From contig NZ_BMUF01000013.1 in the NCBI RefSeq assembly GCF_014650055.1, positions 236,650 to 300,649 on the forward strand: a stretch of DNA of 64,000 bases, written 5' to 3'. Made by a program: the position numbers and the translations under genes. Every line of letters begins with the position of its first letter. Positions within the stretch are counted from its first letter, which is position 1. This DNA is from Streptomyces malachitofuscus. GTDB lineage: Bacteria; Actinomycetota; Actinomycetes; Streptomycetales; Streptomycetaceae. The notes beneath the pieces were generated by a model. It did no database searches. It was not told the origin of the DNA and worked only from the letters and a program-made list of their open reading frames with translations. This document shows positions 32,227 to 39,577 of the stretch, one piece after another.

Positions 32227-35103
32227 TCACGCCGGGACGATGTTCACCAGCTTCGGTGCCCGCACGATCACCTTGCGGATCCCGGCCCCGTCCAGGGCGG
32301 CGACGACCCTCTCGTCGGCCAGCGCGGTCTTCTCCAGCTCGTCCTCGGTGATGCCCGGGGACACCTCCAGCCGCGCCTTGACCTTGCCCTTGATCTGCAC
32401 GACGCAGGTGACGGTCTCGTCGACCACGTACGCCGGGTCGGCGACCGGGAAGTCCCGGTGCACCACGGCGTCCGTGTGCCCCAGCTTGCGCCACAGCTCC
32501 TCGGCGATGTGCGGGGCCAGCGGGGCGACCAGCAGCACCAGGGGTTCCGCGACGGAGCGCGGCAGTGCGCCCGACCGCTTGGTCAGGTGGTTGTTCAGCT
32601 CGGTGATCTTGGCGATGGCGGTGTTGAAGCGCATGCCCTCCAGGTCGCCGCGCACGCCGTCGATCGCCTTGTGCAGGGCGCGCAGGGTGTCCTCGTCGAC
32701 GTCGGCGTCGTCGACGACGGTGACCTCACCGCTCGCCTCGTCGACGATGTTGCGCCACAGCCGCTGCAGCAGCCGGAACTGACCGACCACCGCGCGGGTG
32801 TCCCACGGCCGCGAGACGTCCAGCGGGCCCATGGCCATCTCGTACAGGCGCAGCGTGTCGGCGCCGTACTCGGCGCAGATCTCGTCCGGAGTGACCGCGT
32901 TCTTCAGGGACTTGCCCATCTTGCCCAGCAGCCGGGTGACGCGCTCGCCCTGGTACCAGTAGCCGCCGTCGTGTTCCTCCACCTCGGCGGCCGGTACGGC
33001 GATGCCCCGGCTGTCGCGGTAGACGTAGGCCTGGATCATGCCCTGGTTGAACAGCTTGTGGAACGGCTCGGCCGAGGACACGTGGCCCAGGTCGTACAGG
33101 ACCTTGGACCAGAAGCGGGCGTACAGCAGGTGCAGCACGGCGTGTTCGGCGCCGCCGACGTACAGGTCGACGCCGCCGTGCGGCATGCCCTCGCGCGGGC
33201 CCATCCAGTACCGCTCGACCTCCGGGTCGACCAGCTTCTCGCTGTTGTGCGGGTCCAGGTAGCGCAGCTCGTACCAGCAGGAACCGGCCCAGTTGGGCAT
33301 GGTGTTGGTCTCGCGGCGGTAGCGGCGCGGGCCGCGGCCGTCGCCCAGGTCCAGGGTGACGTTCACCCAGTCCTCGTTGCGGGACAGCGGCGTCTCGGGC
33401 TGGGTGTCGGCGTCGTCGGGGTCGAAGGTGCGGGGGCTGTAGTCCTCGACCTCGGGCAGCTCCAGCGGCAGCATCGACTCGGGCAGGGCGTGGGCGATGC
33501 CGTCCTCGTCGTAGACGATCGGGAAGGGCTCGCCCCAGTAGCGCTGCCGGCTGAACAGCCAGTCACGCAGGCGGAAGTTGACGGTGCCCTCGCCGTGGCC
33601 CTCGCGCTCCAGCCACTCGGTGATGCGGGCCTTGGCCTCGACGACGCCCAGGCCGTCCAGGGAGACGCCGGTGCCGGACGAGTTCATGAGCTTCGCGTCG
33701 TAGGAGACGAAGGCGTCGTCCCAGGCCGCGGGGTCGGTGCCGCGGCCGTCGGTCGGTTCGACCACGCAGACGACCGGCAGCTCGAAGGCGCGCGCGAACG
33801 CGAAGTCGCGCGTGTCGTGGGCGGGGACGGCCATGATCGCGCCGGTCCCGTAGCCCATCAGGACGTAGTCGGCGATGAAGACGGGGACCTGGGCGCCGTT
33901 GACCGGGTTGGTCGCGTACGCGCCGATGAAGACGCCGGTCTTGTCCTTGGCCTCGGCCTGCCGCTCGACGTCGGACTTCGAGGCGGCCTGCGCACGGTAG
34001 GCGGCGACGGCCTCGGTGGGCGTCGCGTGGCCGCCGGTCCACACCTCGTGGGTGCCCTCGGGCCAGGCGTCCGGGGTGAACTTCTCGACCAGGGGGTGCT
34101 CGGGCGCCAGCACCATGTAGGTGGCGCCGAACAGGGTGTCGGGGCGCGTGGTGAAGACGGTGATGTTCTCGCCGTCGATGGGGAAGTCGACGCGGGCGCC
34201 CTCGGAGCGGCCGATCCAGTTGCGCTGCTGCAGCTTGATCGCCTCGGGCCAGTCCAGGGCGTCCAGGTCGTCCAGCAGGCGGTCGGCGTAGGCGGTGATA
34301 CGCATGTTCCACTGGCGCAGCTTGGCCTTGAAGACGGGGAAGTTGCCGCGCTCGGAGCGGCCCTCGGCGGTGACCTCCTCGTTGGCCAGGACGGTGCCCA
34401 GGCCGGGGCACCAGTTGACCGGTGCGTCGGAGGCGTAGGCCAGGCGGAACTCGCCCAGGACGTCGGCGCGCTCGGCCTCGGTCAGTTCGCTCCACGCGCG
34501 CGTGTGGCCGGGGACGGCGCGCTCACCGGACTCGAACCGCTCGACCAGCTCGGAGATCGGGCGGGCCTGCTTCGCCTCGTCGTCGTACCAGGAGTTGAAG
34601 ATCTGCAGGAAGATCCACTGGGTCCACTTGTAGTAGTCCGGGTCGATCGTGGCGAACGACCGGCGCTTGTCGTGGCCCAGGCCCAGCCGGCGCAGCTGGC
34701 TCTGCATGTTCTTGATGTTGGCCTCGGTGGACACGCGCGGGTGCGTACCGGTCTGCACGGCGTACTGCTCGGCGGGCAGGCCGAAGGCGTCGAAGCCCAG
34801 GGTGTGCAGGACGTTGTGCCCGGTCATGCGCTGGAACCGGGCGAAGACGTCGGTGGCGATGTAGCCCAGGGGGTGACCGACGTGCAGGCCCGCACCGGAG
34901 GGGTACGGGAACATGTCCATGATGAACTTCTTGGGCCGGGCGGCCAGCTGCGGGTCGCCCGCCAGGTCGCCCTCGGGGTTGGGCGCGGCGTACGTCCCCT
35001 CGGCGTCCCAGAAGTCCTGCCAGCGTGCCTCGATCTCGGCGGCCAGGGCGGCCGTGTAGCGGTGCGGCGCGGCCTCCGCGGCTGCGGGGTTCGTCTCGCT
35101 CAT
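32227..35103 (-). CDS. leuS: Leucyl-tRNA synthetase
   Basis: A 958-residue class Ia aminoacyl-tRNA synthetase. The HIGH-type motif is in FPYPSGAGLHVGHPLGYIATDVFARFQRM, the editing (CP1) domain contains TTRPDTLFGATYMVLAPEHPL, and the KMSKS-type motif is K-M-G-K-S-L-K-N. The C-terminal anticodon-binding part ends KVIVRAPKLVNIV. ATG 35103 (MSETNPAAAEAAPHR) is the start; the open frame before it overlaps the attenuator. The leader peptide and terminator upstream suggest control by charged leucyl-tRNA. Confidence 0.96.
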   Translation of the reverse strand: MSETNPAAAEAAPHRYTAALAAEIEARWQDFWDAEGTYAAPNPEGDLAGDPQLAARPKKFIMDMFPYPSGAGLHVGHPLGYIATDVFARFQRMTGHNVLHTLGFDAFGLPAEQYAVQTGTHPRVSTEANIKNMQSQLRRLGLGHDKRRSFATIDPDYYKWTQWIFLQIFNSWYDDEAKQARPISELVERFESGERAVPGHTRAWSELTEAERADVLGEFRLAYASDAPVNWCPGLGTVLANEEVTAEGRSERGNFPVFKAKLRQWNMRITAYADRLLDDLDALDWPEAIKLQQRNWIGRSEGARVDFPIDGENITVFTTRPDTLFGATYMVLAPEHPLVEKFTPDAWPEGTHEVWTGGHATPTEAVAAYRAQAASKSDVERQAEAKDKTGVFIGAYATNPVNGAQVPVFIADYVLMGYGTGAIMAVPAHDTRDFAFARAFELPVVCVVEPTDGRGTDPAAWDDAFVSYDAKLMNSSGTGVSLDGLGVVEAKARITEWLEREGHGEGTVNFRLRDWLFSRQRYWGEPFPIVYDEDGIAHALPESMLPLELPEVEDYSPRTFDPDDADTQPETPLSRNEDWVNVTLDLGDGRGPRRYRRETNTMPNWAGSCWYELRYLDPHNSEKLVDPEVERYWMGPREGMPHGGVDLYVGGAEHAVLHLLYARFWSKVLYDLGHVSSAEPFHKLFNQGMIQAYVYRDSRGIAVPAAEVEEHDGGYWYQGERVTRLLGKMGKSLKNAVTPDEICAEYGADTLRLYEMAMGPLDVSRPWDTRAVVGQFRLLQRLWRNIVDEASGEVTVVDDADVDEDTLRALHKAIDGVRGDLEGMRFNTAIAKITELNNHLTKRSGALPRSVAEPLVLLVAPLAPHIAEELWRKLGHTDAVVHRDFPVADPAYVVDETVTCVVQIKGKVKARLEVSPGITEDELEKTALADERVVAALDGAGIRKVIVRAPKLVNIVPA

Positions 35104-35157
35104 GATCCTCAAAGCTCCATCGATCGTCTCTGCCTGCTGCTGCGACTGCCGGAAATG

Positions 35158-35181
35158 AAAAAACCCCTCGCACAGGAGGGG
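35158..35181 (-). terminator. Intrinsic terminator in the leuS leader
   Basis: On the minus strand, CCCCTC-CTGTGC-GAGGGG followed by TTTTTT forms a 6-bp stem, 6-base loop and a six-U tract (35163-35158). It ends 54 bp before the leuS start. A true U-tract terminator is rare in this 72% G+C genome, so its place before a synthetase gene suggests attenuation. Confidence 0.85.
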
Positions 35182-35183
35182 AC

Positions 35184-35237
35184 GCCGCGCCGATTCCGAC
35201 CTGCCGGTCACCGGCGGTCGGGACTGATCAGCGCGGC
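35184..35237 (-). promoter_or_regulatory. Alternative RNA structures of the leuS attenuator
   Basis: Two features lie between leader peptide and terminator. The stem CCGACC/GGTCGG with an inner GCCGGT/ACCGGC spans 35196-35221. Also, the end of the leader reading frame (GCCGCGCUGA in RNA, 35237-35228) can pair over 10 bp, with one G-U, with UCGGCGCGGC (35193-35184) just before the terminator. Ribosome position on the leader would decide whether this long stem forms. The exact antiterminator is inferred. Confidence 0.6.
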
Positions 35238-35266
35238 TCGCTAAGCAGAAGGCGTACGGCACGCAT
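35228..35266 (-). CDS. Leucine-rich leader peptide of leuS (12 residues)
   Basis: The reading frame encodes M-R-A-V-R-L-L-L-S-E-P-R. Three consecutive Leu codons (CTT, CTG, CTT) sit in the middle, and CTT is rare in Streptomyces genes. The stop codon is 47 bp upstream of the terminator stem. No clear ribosome-binding site precedes it; a TACCCT box lies 6 bp before the ATG, so it may be on a leaderless transcript, as for some Streptomyces attenuators. Confidence 0.8.
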   Translation of the reverse strand: MRAVRLLLSEPR

Positions 35267-35320
35267 GGCGTCAGGGTACCGCAGCCACGGATCTCACCGC
35301 GACGCGCTTGTCCGCCACGC

Positions 35321-35351
35321 TGACCCAAGGTCAAAGGTTACTTCGCGTAAC
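35321..35351. promoter_or_regulatory. Paired palindromes in the leuS/cytochrome gap
   Basis: TGACC-CAA-GGTCA (35321-35333) and GTTAC-TTCGC-GTAAC (35337-35351) lie next to each other in an A/T-richer stretch of this divergent region. A third palindrome, CCGAAC-C-GTTCGG (35464-35476), lies closer to the coupled small gene. They may be operators; no regulator gene is adjacent. Confidence 0.4.
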
Positions 35352-35486
35352 AACCACTAAGGGACATCACAACGGGCTCATTGTCTTTTGATAACAGCGC
35401 AATAACTCAAACGTAGTACTGATCGGTACGACGAGGCTTAGAGTTCGGCGCGGGACCGCTTTACCGAACCGTTCGGAGTTGCCCCC

Positions 35487-35588
35487 ATGAACCCTCGTCC
35501 AGACAGCAGCCCACCCCCCGCCCGGGGCCGGTCGGCTGCCACTCCGTCGTGCCTGCTCCACGTCGTGACGTCGGGAGGTAGGTCGTGA
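35487..35588 (+). CDS. Possible 33-residue upstream gene coupled to the cytochrome gene
   Basis: ATG 35487 opens a frame (M-N-P-R-P-D-S-S-P-P-P-A-R-G...) ending with TGA at 35586-35588, which overlaps the GTG start of the next gene in a GTGA. GGAG lies 10 nt before the ATG. The overlap suggests translational coupling, but the product is Pro/Ser-rich and short, so it may be an untranslated stretch. Confidence 0.45.
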   Translation: MNPRPDSSPPPARGRSAATPSCLLHVVTSGGRS

Positions 35589-36832
35589 GGCCGGACGACA
35601 GCACGGCGGACGACTGGTTCGCCGAGTTCCTCAACTTCGGCGTCGGCGTCCTGTCGCTGGTGTGCCTCAGCTGTTCGGTGATCTGGGGACTCGTCGCCCA
35701 GGACCGGATCCTGCTCGGCCCCCGCGAGCGGATCCTGGCGCAGGCGGTGCACCGCACCACCGCGGTCGCCTCGATCGTCTTCCTGGTGATCCACATCGTC
35801 ATCAAGCTGGCCCTGGACCACACCACGTGGATCGCCGCGGTGATCCCCTTCGGGCTGGCCTTCACCAACGACGAGGCCGTGGCCGGCCGGTCCTTCCTGA
35901 TCGGTCTGGGCACGCTCGCCGGCATGCTGATGATCTTCGTGGGCATCACCGGGATCCTGCGCAACCGCTTCGCCTCCCCGGCCCCCGTCGCGGCCCGCTG
36001 GCGGGCGATGCACATGCTGGCCTATCCGGCCTGGTGTGCCGCGCTCGTGCACGGCCTCTACGCGGGTCGCGCGGCGAAGCCGATCTTCCTGATCCTCTAC
36101 GGGCTGTCGCTGCTCGGGGTGCTGGCGGCGCTGGTGGTGCGGGCCTCCCCGCCCCGGGTCAAGCGCAGAATCGCCGAACGGATCACCGCGTTCCTCGGCA
36201 CCGACCAGCAGCGCGAGCGCGAGGAGATGCTGGAGGAGAGCCGTGCCCGGGCGGCCGAGGCATCCCTTCCCGGTTACGGGGGGCGCGGCGACGCCCGGGG
36301 CGGCGGTCGGGCGCGCGGCGGCGGCCCGCTGTACGAGACCGCCGAGCGCGCGCCCGCCCCGGAACCGGCGAACGGCTTCGCGGCCGCCTACCGCGCGGTG
36401 TCGGCACCCGGCCGGCCGGCGGCCGGACCGCCGCCCCTCTCCGACGCGACCGCCCGCATGGAGCTGCCGCTGGACATGCAGCCCACGGAAGCCATCCCGC
36501 GTGTGGACGGCCCCTCCAGCACCTCGGGCAACTGGCCGATCCCGTCCCCGCCGCCGGTCGGCGAGGCCCCGCCCTCGGCGTACGACCCGCTCAACGACAC
36601 CGGGTACAACATCCCGGCCTATGACAATTCGGTCGGCGCCGGCTACGGCTCGAGTGATGTGTACGACACCGGTGAGACGAACACCCTCTACGGCACGTAC
36701 AACCCGAGTGACACGTACAACAGCGGTCCCACCCCTGAAACACCCTCCGGTGCGTCGCCGTCGTCGACCTACGACTTCGACGCACCGGGTTCGGGCGAAC
36801 CTTGGAACACGCCGTCCGGAGGCTATAAGTGA
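35585..36832 (+). CDS. Membrane b-type cytochrome, ferric-reductase-like
   Basis: A 415-residue protein with four to six membrane segments in the first ~185 residues and a long Pro/Gly/Tyr-rich cytoplasmic tail. Four His residues (56 and 70 in AVHRTTAVASIVFLVIH; 143 and 156 in MHMLAYPAWCAALVH) have the 13-14 residue spacing of a protein binding two b hemes across the membrane. GTG 35585 has GGGAGG upstream. It overlaps the NuoF-like gene by 4 bp (GTGA), so the two proteins probably form one electron-transfer unit. Confidence 0.82.
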   Translation: MRPDDSTADDWFAEFLNFGVGVLSLVCLSCSVIWGLVAQDRILLGPRERILAQAVHRTTAVASIVFLVIHIVIKLALDHTTWIAAVIPFGLAFTNDEAVAGRSFLIGLGTLAGMLMIFVGITGILRNRFASPAPVAARWRAMHMLAYPAWCAALVHGLYAGRAAKPIFLILYGLSLLGVLAALVVRASPPRVKRRIAERITAFLGTDQQREREEMLEESRARAAEASLPGYGGRGDARGGGRARGGGPLYETAERAPAPEPANGFAAAYRAVSAPGRPAAGPPPLSDATARMELPLDMQPTEAIPRVDGPSSTSGNWPIPSPPPVGEAPPSAYDPLNDTGYNIPAYDNSVGAGYGSSDVYDTGETNTLYGTYNPSDTYNSGPTPETPSGASPSSTYDFDAPGSGEPWNTPSGGYK

Positions 36833-38439
36833 ACGAGGCTCTGCCCGACGTACCCGAAGTCCGCGTGGTCGGGCTTCCCCAGCTGACGTCGGGCTTCGAC
36901 CTTGTGGACCGGCTCGATCTGCCCATGCACCTCAAGGTGCACGGGCCGCTCGAGCCATTGGGCGGTGAGCAGCTCGCGCAGCTCGCCGAACGCATCAACC
37001 TCAGGGGCCGCGGCGGCGCGGGCTTCCCCTTCCACAAGAAGCTGCGCTCGGTCGCCGAGACGGCGATCAAGCGCGGCGTCCGGCCGGTCGTCGTCGTCAA
37101 CGGCAGCGAGGACGAGCCTGCCTGCCGCAAGGACACGGTGCTGATCAACCGTGCTCCGCACCTCATCCTGGACGGCGCGCTGCTGTGCGCCGAGGCCATG
37201 GGTGCCCGCACGCTCGTGGTGGGGGTCACCCGTGAGTCGACCCAGCGTTCGATGGAGCAGGCGCTCGCCGAGCGCGGCCTGAGCAACGGCCGCCGCTCCG
37301 CGCTGCGCGCCCGTGTGCAGCGCAACCCGGTCCGCATGGTGACGGGGGCCGCGGCCTCCCTGATCCGGTCCATCGACGGCGGCCCGGCCATCCCGCCGGG
37401 CCGCAAGACCAGTGCCTCGAAGAACGGCGTCGGCGGCGCGCCCACGCTGCTGTCCAACGCCGAGACCTTCGCCCAGCTCGCCATCGCCGCCCGCATCGGC
37501 CCGGAGCGCTACGGCAACACGGGCCTGTACGACGAGCCGGGCACCGTGATGCTCACGGTGTCCGGGGCGGTGGCCCGCCCCATGGTGATCGAGGTGCCGA
37601 CGGGTGTGCCGCTGCGCTACGTCCTGCAACTCGCCGGCGGTCCGCCGGTGCCGCAGGGGGTGCTGACGGGCGGCTACCACGGCAAGTGGATCGACGCGGC
37701 GACCGTCAACGAGGCGATCGTCTCCCGCAACTCCCTGGACGCGGTGGGCGGTTCGCTGGGCGCGGGGGCGATCCTGCCGATCAGTCAGGACACCTGCCCG
37801 CTGGGCGAGTCGCTGATGGTGGCGAAGTGGCTGGCCGAGGAGAGCGCCGGCCAGTGCGGCCCCTGCTACCTGGGGCTGCCGGCCGCCGCGCGCGGTCTGG
37901 AGGACATCCTCAACGGCGGCGGTCCGGCCGCCCTGGAGGCCGTCAAGCAGGTCGCCAAGAACGTGAAGCGGCGCGGCGCGTGTTCGCACCCGGACGGCTC
38001 CGCGATGTTCCTGGAGTCGACCATCAAGGCGTTCACCGACGACCTGGCCGCCCATGTCCTCGGCAACGGCTGCGGACGGCCCGTGGCGGGCGTTCTGCCG
38101 CTCTTCGAGGGGGGCAGGGCCCCTACGGGCATCCCGGGCGGCGGAGGCGAGGAGAACGGGCCCAGCCGTCAGAAGATCTACGTCGACTGGACGCTGTGCC
38201 GGGGCCACGGTCTGTGCGCGGACATCCTCCCGGAGGTCTTCCAGCTCGGCGCGGACGGCTTCCCGACGGTGGCTCAGGCGCAGGTGCCGCGCTTCGCGGA
38301 GGCCAAGGCGCTGCGCGCGGTGCGCCGCTGCCCGGCGCTGGCCCTGCGCATCGAGGACGAGGCGCCCCAGGCCAAGGCGCCCTCGCGCAATCTGCCGGTG
38401 CTCTCCCAGGGCCGCGGCCGGCGCGCCCTGGGCCGCTGA
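36829..38439 (+). CDS. NuoF-like flavin/iron-sulfur subunit fused to a ferredoxin
   Basis: A 536-residue protein. Residues ~45-400 resemble NuoF of complex I: LRGRGGAGFPFHKK (NADH/FMN), VVNGSEDEPACRKDTVLINRAPHL and an SLBB-like part. In the N3-cluster region E-S-A-G-Q-C343-G-P-C346 and GAC385SHPDG, the first of the four usual Cys ligands is Ala340. Residues ~449-510 are a ferredoxin with C457-x-x-H460-x-x-C463...C501-P, the pattern of three-Cys (3Fe-4S) cytochrome-P450 ferredoxins. The likely route is from NAD(P)H or reduced carrier to the b-heme partner, but the acceptor is unknown. Confidence 0.82.
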   Translation: MNEALPDVPEVRVVGLPQLTSGFDLVDRLDLPMHLKVHGPLEPLGGEQLAQLAERINLRGRGGAGFPFHKKLRSVAETAIKRGVRPVVVVNGSEDEPACRKDTVLINRAPHLILDGALLCAEAMGARTLVVGVTRESTQRSMEQALAERGLSNGRRSALRARVQRNPVRMVTGAAASLIRSIDGGPAIPPGRKTSASKNGVGGAPTLLSNAETFAQLAIAARIGPERYGNTGLYDEPGTVMLTVSGAVARPMVIEVPTGVPLRYVLQLAGGPPVPQGVLTGGYHGKWIDAATVNEAIVSRNSLDAVGGSLGAGAILPISQDTCPLGESLMVAKWLAEESAGQCGPCYLGLPAAARGLEDILNGGGPAALEAVKQVAKNVKRRGACSHPDGSAMFLESTIKAFTDDLAAHVLGNGCGRPVAGVLPLFEGGRAPTGIPGGGGEENGPSRQKIYVDWTLCRGHGLCADILPEVFQLGADGFPTVAQAQVPRFAEAKALRAVRRCPALALRIEDEAPQAKAPSRNLPVLSQGRGRRALGR

Positions 38440-38511
38440 CGGCGACCGCCCGCGGCGGCCTTCGGGCCGCCCCGGCGCGGACGGCCCGCGCCACCCGCGC
38501 CGTACAACCAG

Positions 38512-38547
38512 CGAGGGCGGACCATCCGTTCGGATGATCCGCCCTCG
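38512..38547 (-). terminator. Terminator after tRNA-Ala (first copy)
   Basis: Near-perfect 17-bp arms (38512-38528/38531-38547) read CGAGGGCGGA-CCATCCG and CGGATGATCCGCCCTCG with one mismatch. It lies 8 bp past the tRNA 3' end on the minus strand. Confidence 0.7.
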
Positions 38548-38554
38548 ACTTCTG

Positions 38555-38627
38555 TGGAGCTAAGGAGAATTGAACTCCTGACCTCCTGCATGCCATGCAG
38601 GCGCTCTACCAACTGAGCTATAGCCCC
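38555..38627 (-). tRNA. tRNA-Ala (anticodon GGC), copy 1
   Basis: A 73-nt cloverleaf: acceptor GGGGCTA/TAGCTCC, D-arm GCTC...GAGC, anticodon stem CCTGC/GCAGG with loop ATGGCAT (anticodon GGC) and T-loop TTCAATT. No CCA is encoded, so RNase Z and CCA-adding enzyme must finish the end. It is identical to the copy at 39355. Confidence 0.95.
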
Positions 38628-38741
38628 TTGCCCTGCTCCGCCCGGTTTCCCCGGCGGCGTCGCCAACTTTACACGGTCGACCCGGGCCAACACCAAATCG
38701 GTTTCGCTTCGCTCACCCATGTCCGGTTTGCCCGCACGGGG

Positions 38742-38975
38742 TCAGGCGGTCACGAACGAATAGAAGCGCTTGAGTGTGCAGTGCTCTTCCAGGAGCCGCC
38801 CGTAGATCGGTTCGCCCTCGAGTTCGCGGTACGTCTCGATGGGGTCGCCTTTTATGATCAGCGCCCGCGCGCACTCCTCGCACCAGTACTGGTAGTCGGG
38901 ATTGATCGGCTCCATGTCACGGACGATCGGCGTCCCGCTGCCGCACCAGTCGCACTTCCGCCTGTGTGCACCCAT
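38742..38975 (-). CDS. Small Cys-rich (zinc-ribbon-like) protein
   Basis: A 77-residue protein with two CxxC knuckles: K-C-D-W-C-G and Y-W-C-E-E-C. The rest is soluble (MEPINPDYQYW...ALIIKGDPIETYRELEGEPIYGRLLEEH). It starts only 3 bp after the stop of the zinc-ribbon gene upstream, so the pair is co-translated. It is likely a zinc-binding adaptor; the partner is unknown. Confidence 0.78.
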   Translation of the reverse strand: MGAHRRKCDWCGSGTPIVRDMEPINPDYQYWCEECARALIIKGDPIETYRELEGEPIYGRLLEEHCTLKRFYSFVTA

Positions 38976-38978
38976 CGG

Positions 38979-39152
38979 TCAGCTCCAGCTGTGGCCGCAG
39001 GCCGTGCACACGTAGGAGATCCCGCCGTTGTCGCCGAGTACCTGGGCGACGTGCGCGGAACCGCAGGAAGGGCAGCTGAGCCGGGTCGAGGTCCGTCGGG
39101 TCGACACCGCTCCGAGGAGGTGGTCGACCTCCTCGAGGATGCTCGCAGGCAT
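38979..39152 (-). CDS. 57-residue zinc-ribbon protein
   Basis: The frame ATG 39152 to TGA 38979 encodes M-P-A-S-I-L-E-E-V-D-H-L-L-G-A-V... and then L-S-C-P-S-C-G-S and V-C-T-A-C-G-H-S-W-S. The two CPxCG/CxxCGH knuckles make a compact zinc ribbon like that of TFIIS or RNA polymerase small subunits. A strong GGGAGGGAG lies 5 nt before the start. It is upstream of the 77-residue gene with a 3-bp gap; both lie between the two tRNA-Ala genes. Confidence 0.75.
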   Translation of the reverse strand: MPASILEEVDHLLGAVSTRRTSTRLSCPSCGSAHVAQVLGDNGGISYVCTACGHSWS

Positions 39153-39312
39153 CACAACTCCCTCCCGTCGGGCCGCGCCCCCTTCCGGTCGTTTGATTCT
39201 GCCACGACCGGGCCAATACGGTCAGCGACGCCGGGGTACCGGTCGGGACACGGCTCGGCGCCTCGCAGAGGTATACGCCTCAGGGGACCGTCCTGCTCAT
39301 CTGCGGACAACG

Positions 39313-39344
39313 AAAAATCCCGCCTCCCTGAGGGGAGGCGGGAT
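39313..39344 (-). terminator. Rho-independent terminator after second tRNA-Ala
   Basis: A 12-bp stem ATCCCGCCTCCC/GGGAGGCGGGAT (39317-39328 and 39333-39344) is followed on the minus strand by TTTTT. It ends the tRNA transcript just past the tRNA. Confidence 0.85.
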
Positions 39345-39354
39345 CATCGTCATG

Positions 39355-39427
39355 TGGAGCTAAGGAGAATTGAACTCCTGACCTCCTGCATGCCATGCAG
39401 GCGCTCTACCAACTGAGCTATAGCCCC
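39355..39427 (-). tRNA. tRNA-Ala (anticodon GGC), copy 2
   Basis: A 73-nt sequence identical to copy 1, including the T-arm and the lack of CCA. It sits between the phosphatase gene and the 57-residue zinc-ribbon gene. Confidence 0.95.
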
Positions 39428-39577
39428 GAGCCACACGGCGTGGCCGTCCGGTGTTCCGTCCCGCTCGGCGGGGCGAACAAGAAGAACTTTAGCCTGCGAC
39501 CTGCCAGAAAGTGAAATCCGGGGCCCGGGGCGCCCCGGGCCGGATCCCGCGGCTCCCGCCCCGCCGGACCGGGGGCC

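Noticed and set aside
32458..35244. 928-codon open frame opposite leuS
   Set aside because: leuS has the HIGH, editing and KMSKS motifs; the opposite frame is a shadow.
35001..35334. Upstream extension of leuS to 35334
   Set aside because: The extension would overlap the attenuator and has no synthetase homology; ATG 35103 matches the family start.
38917..39216. 99-codon minus-strand frame over the zinc-ribbon genes
   Set aside because: Another frame gives two short genes with good ribosome sites and CxxC knuckles; this one has neither.
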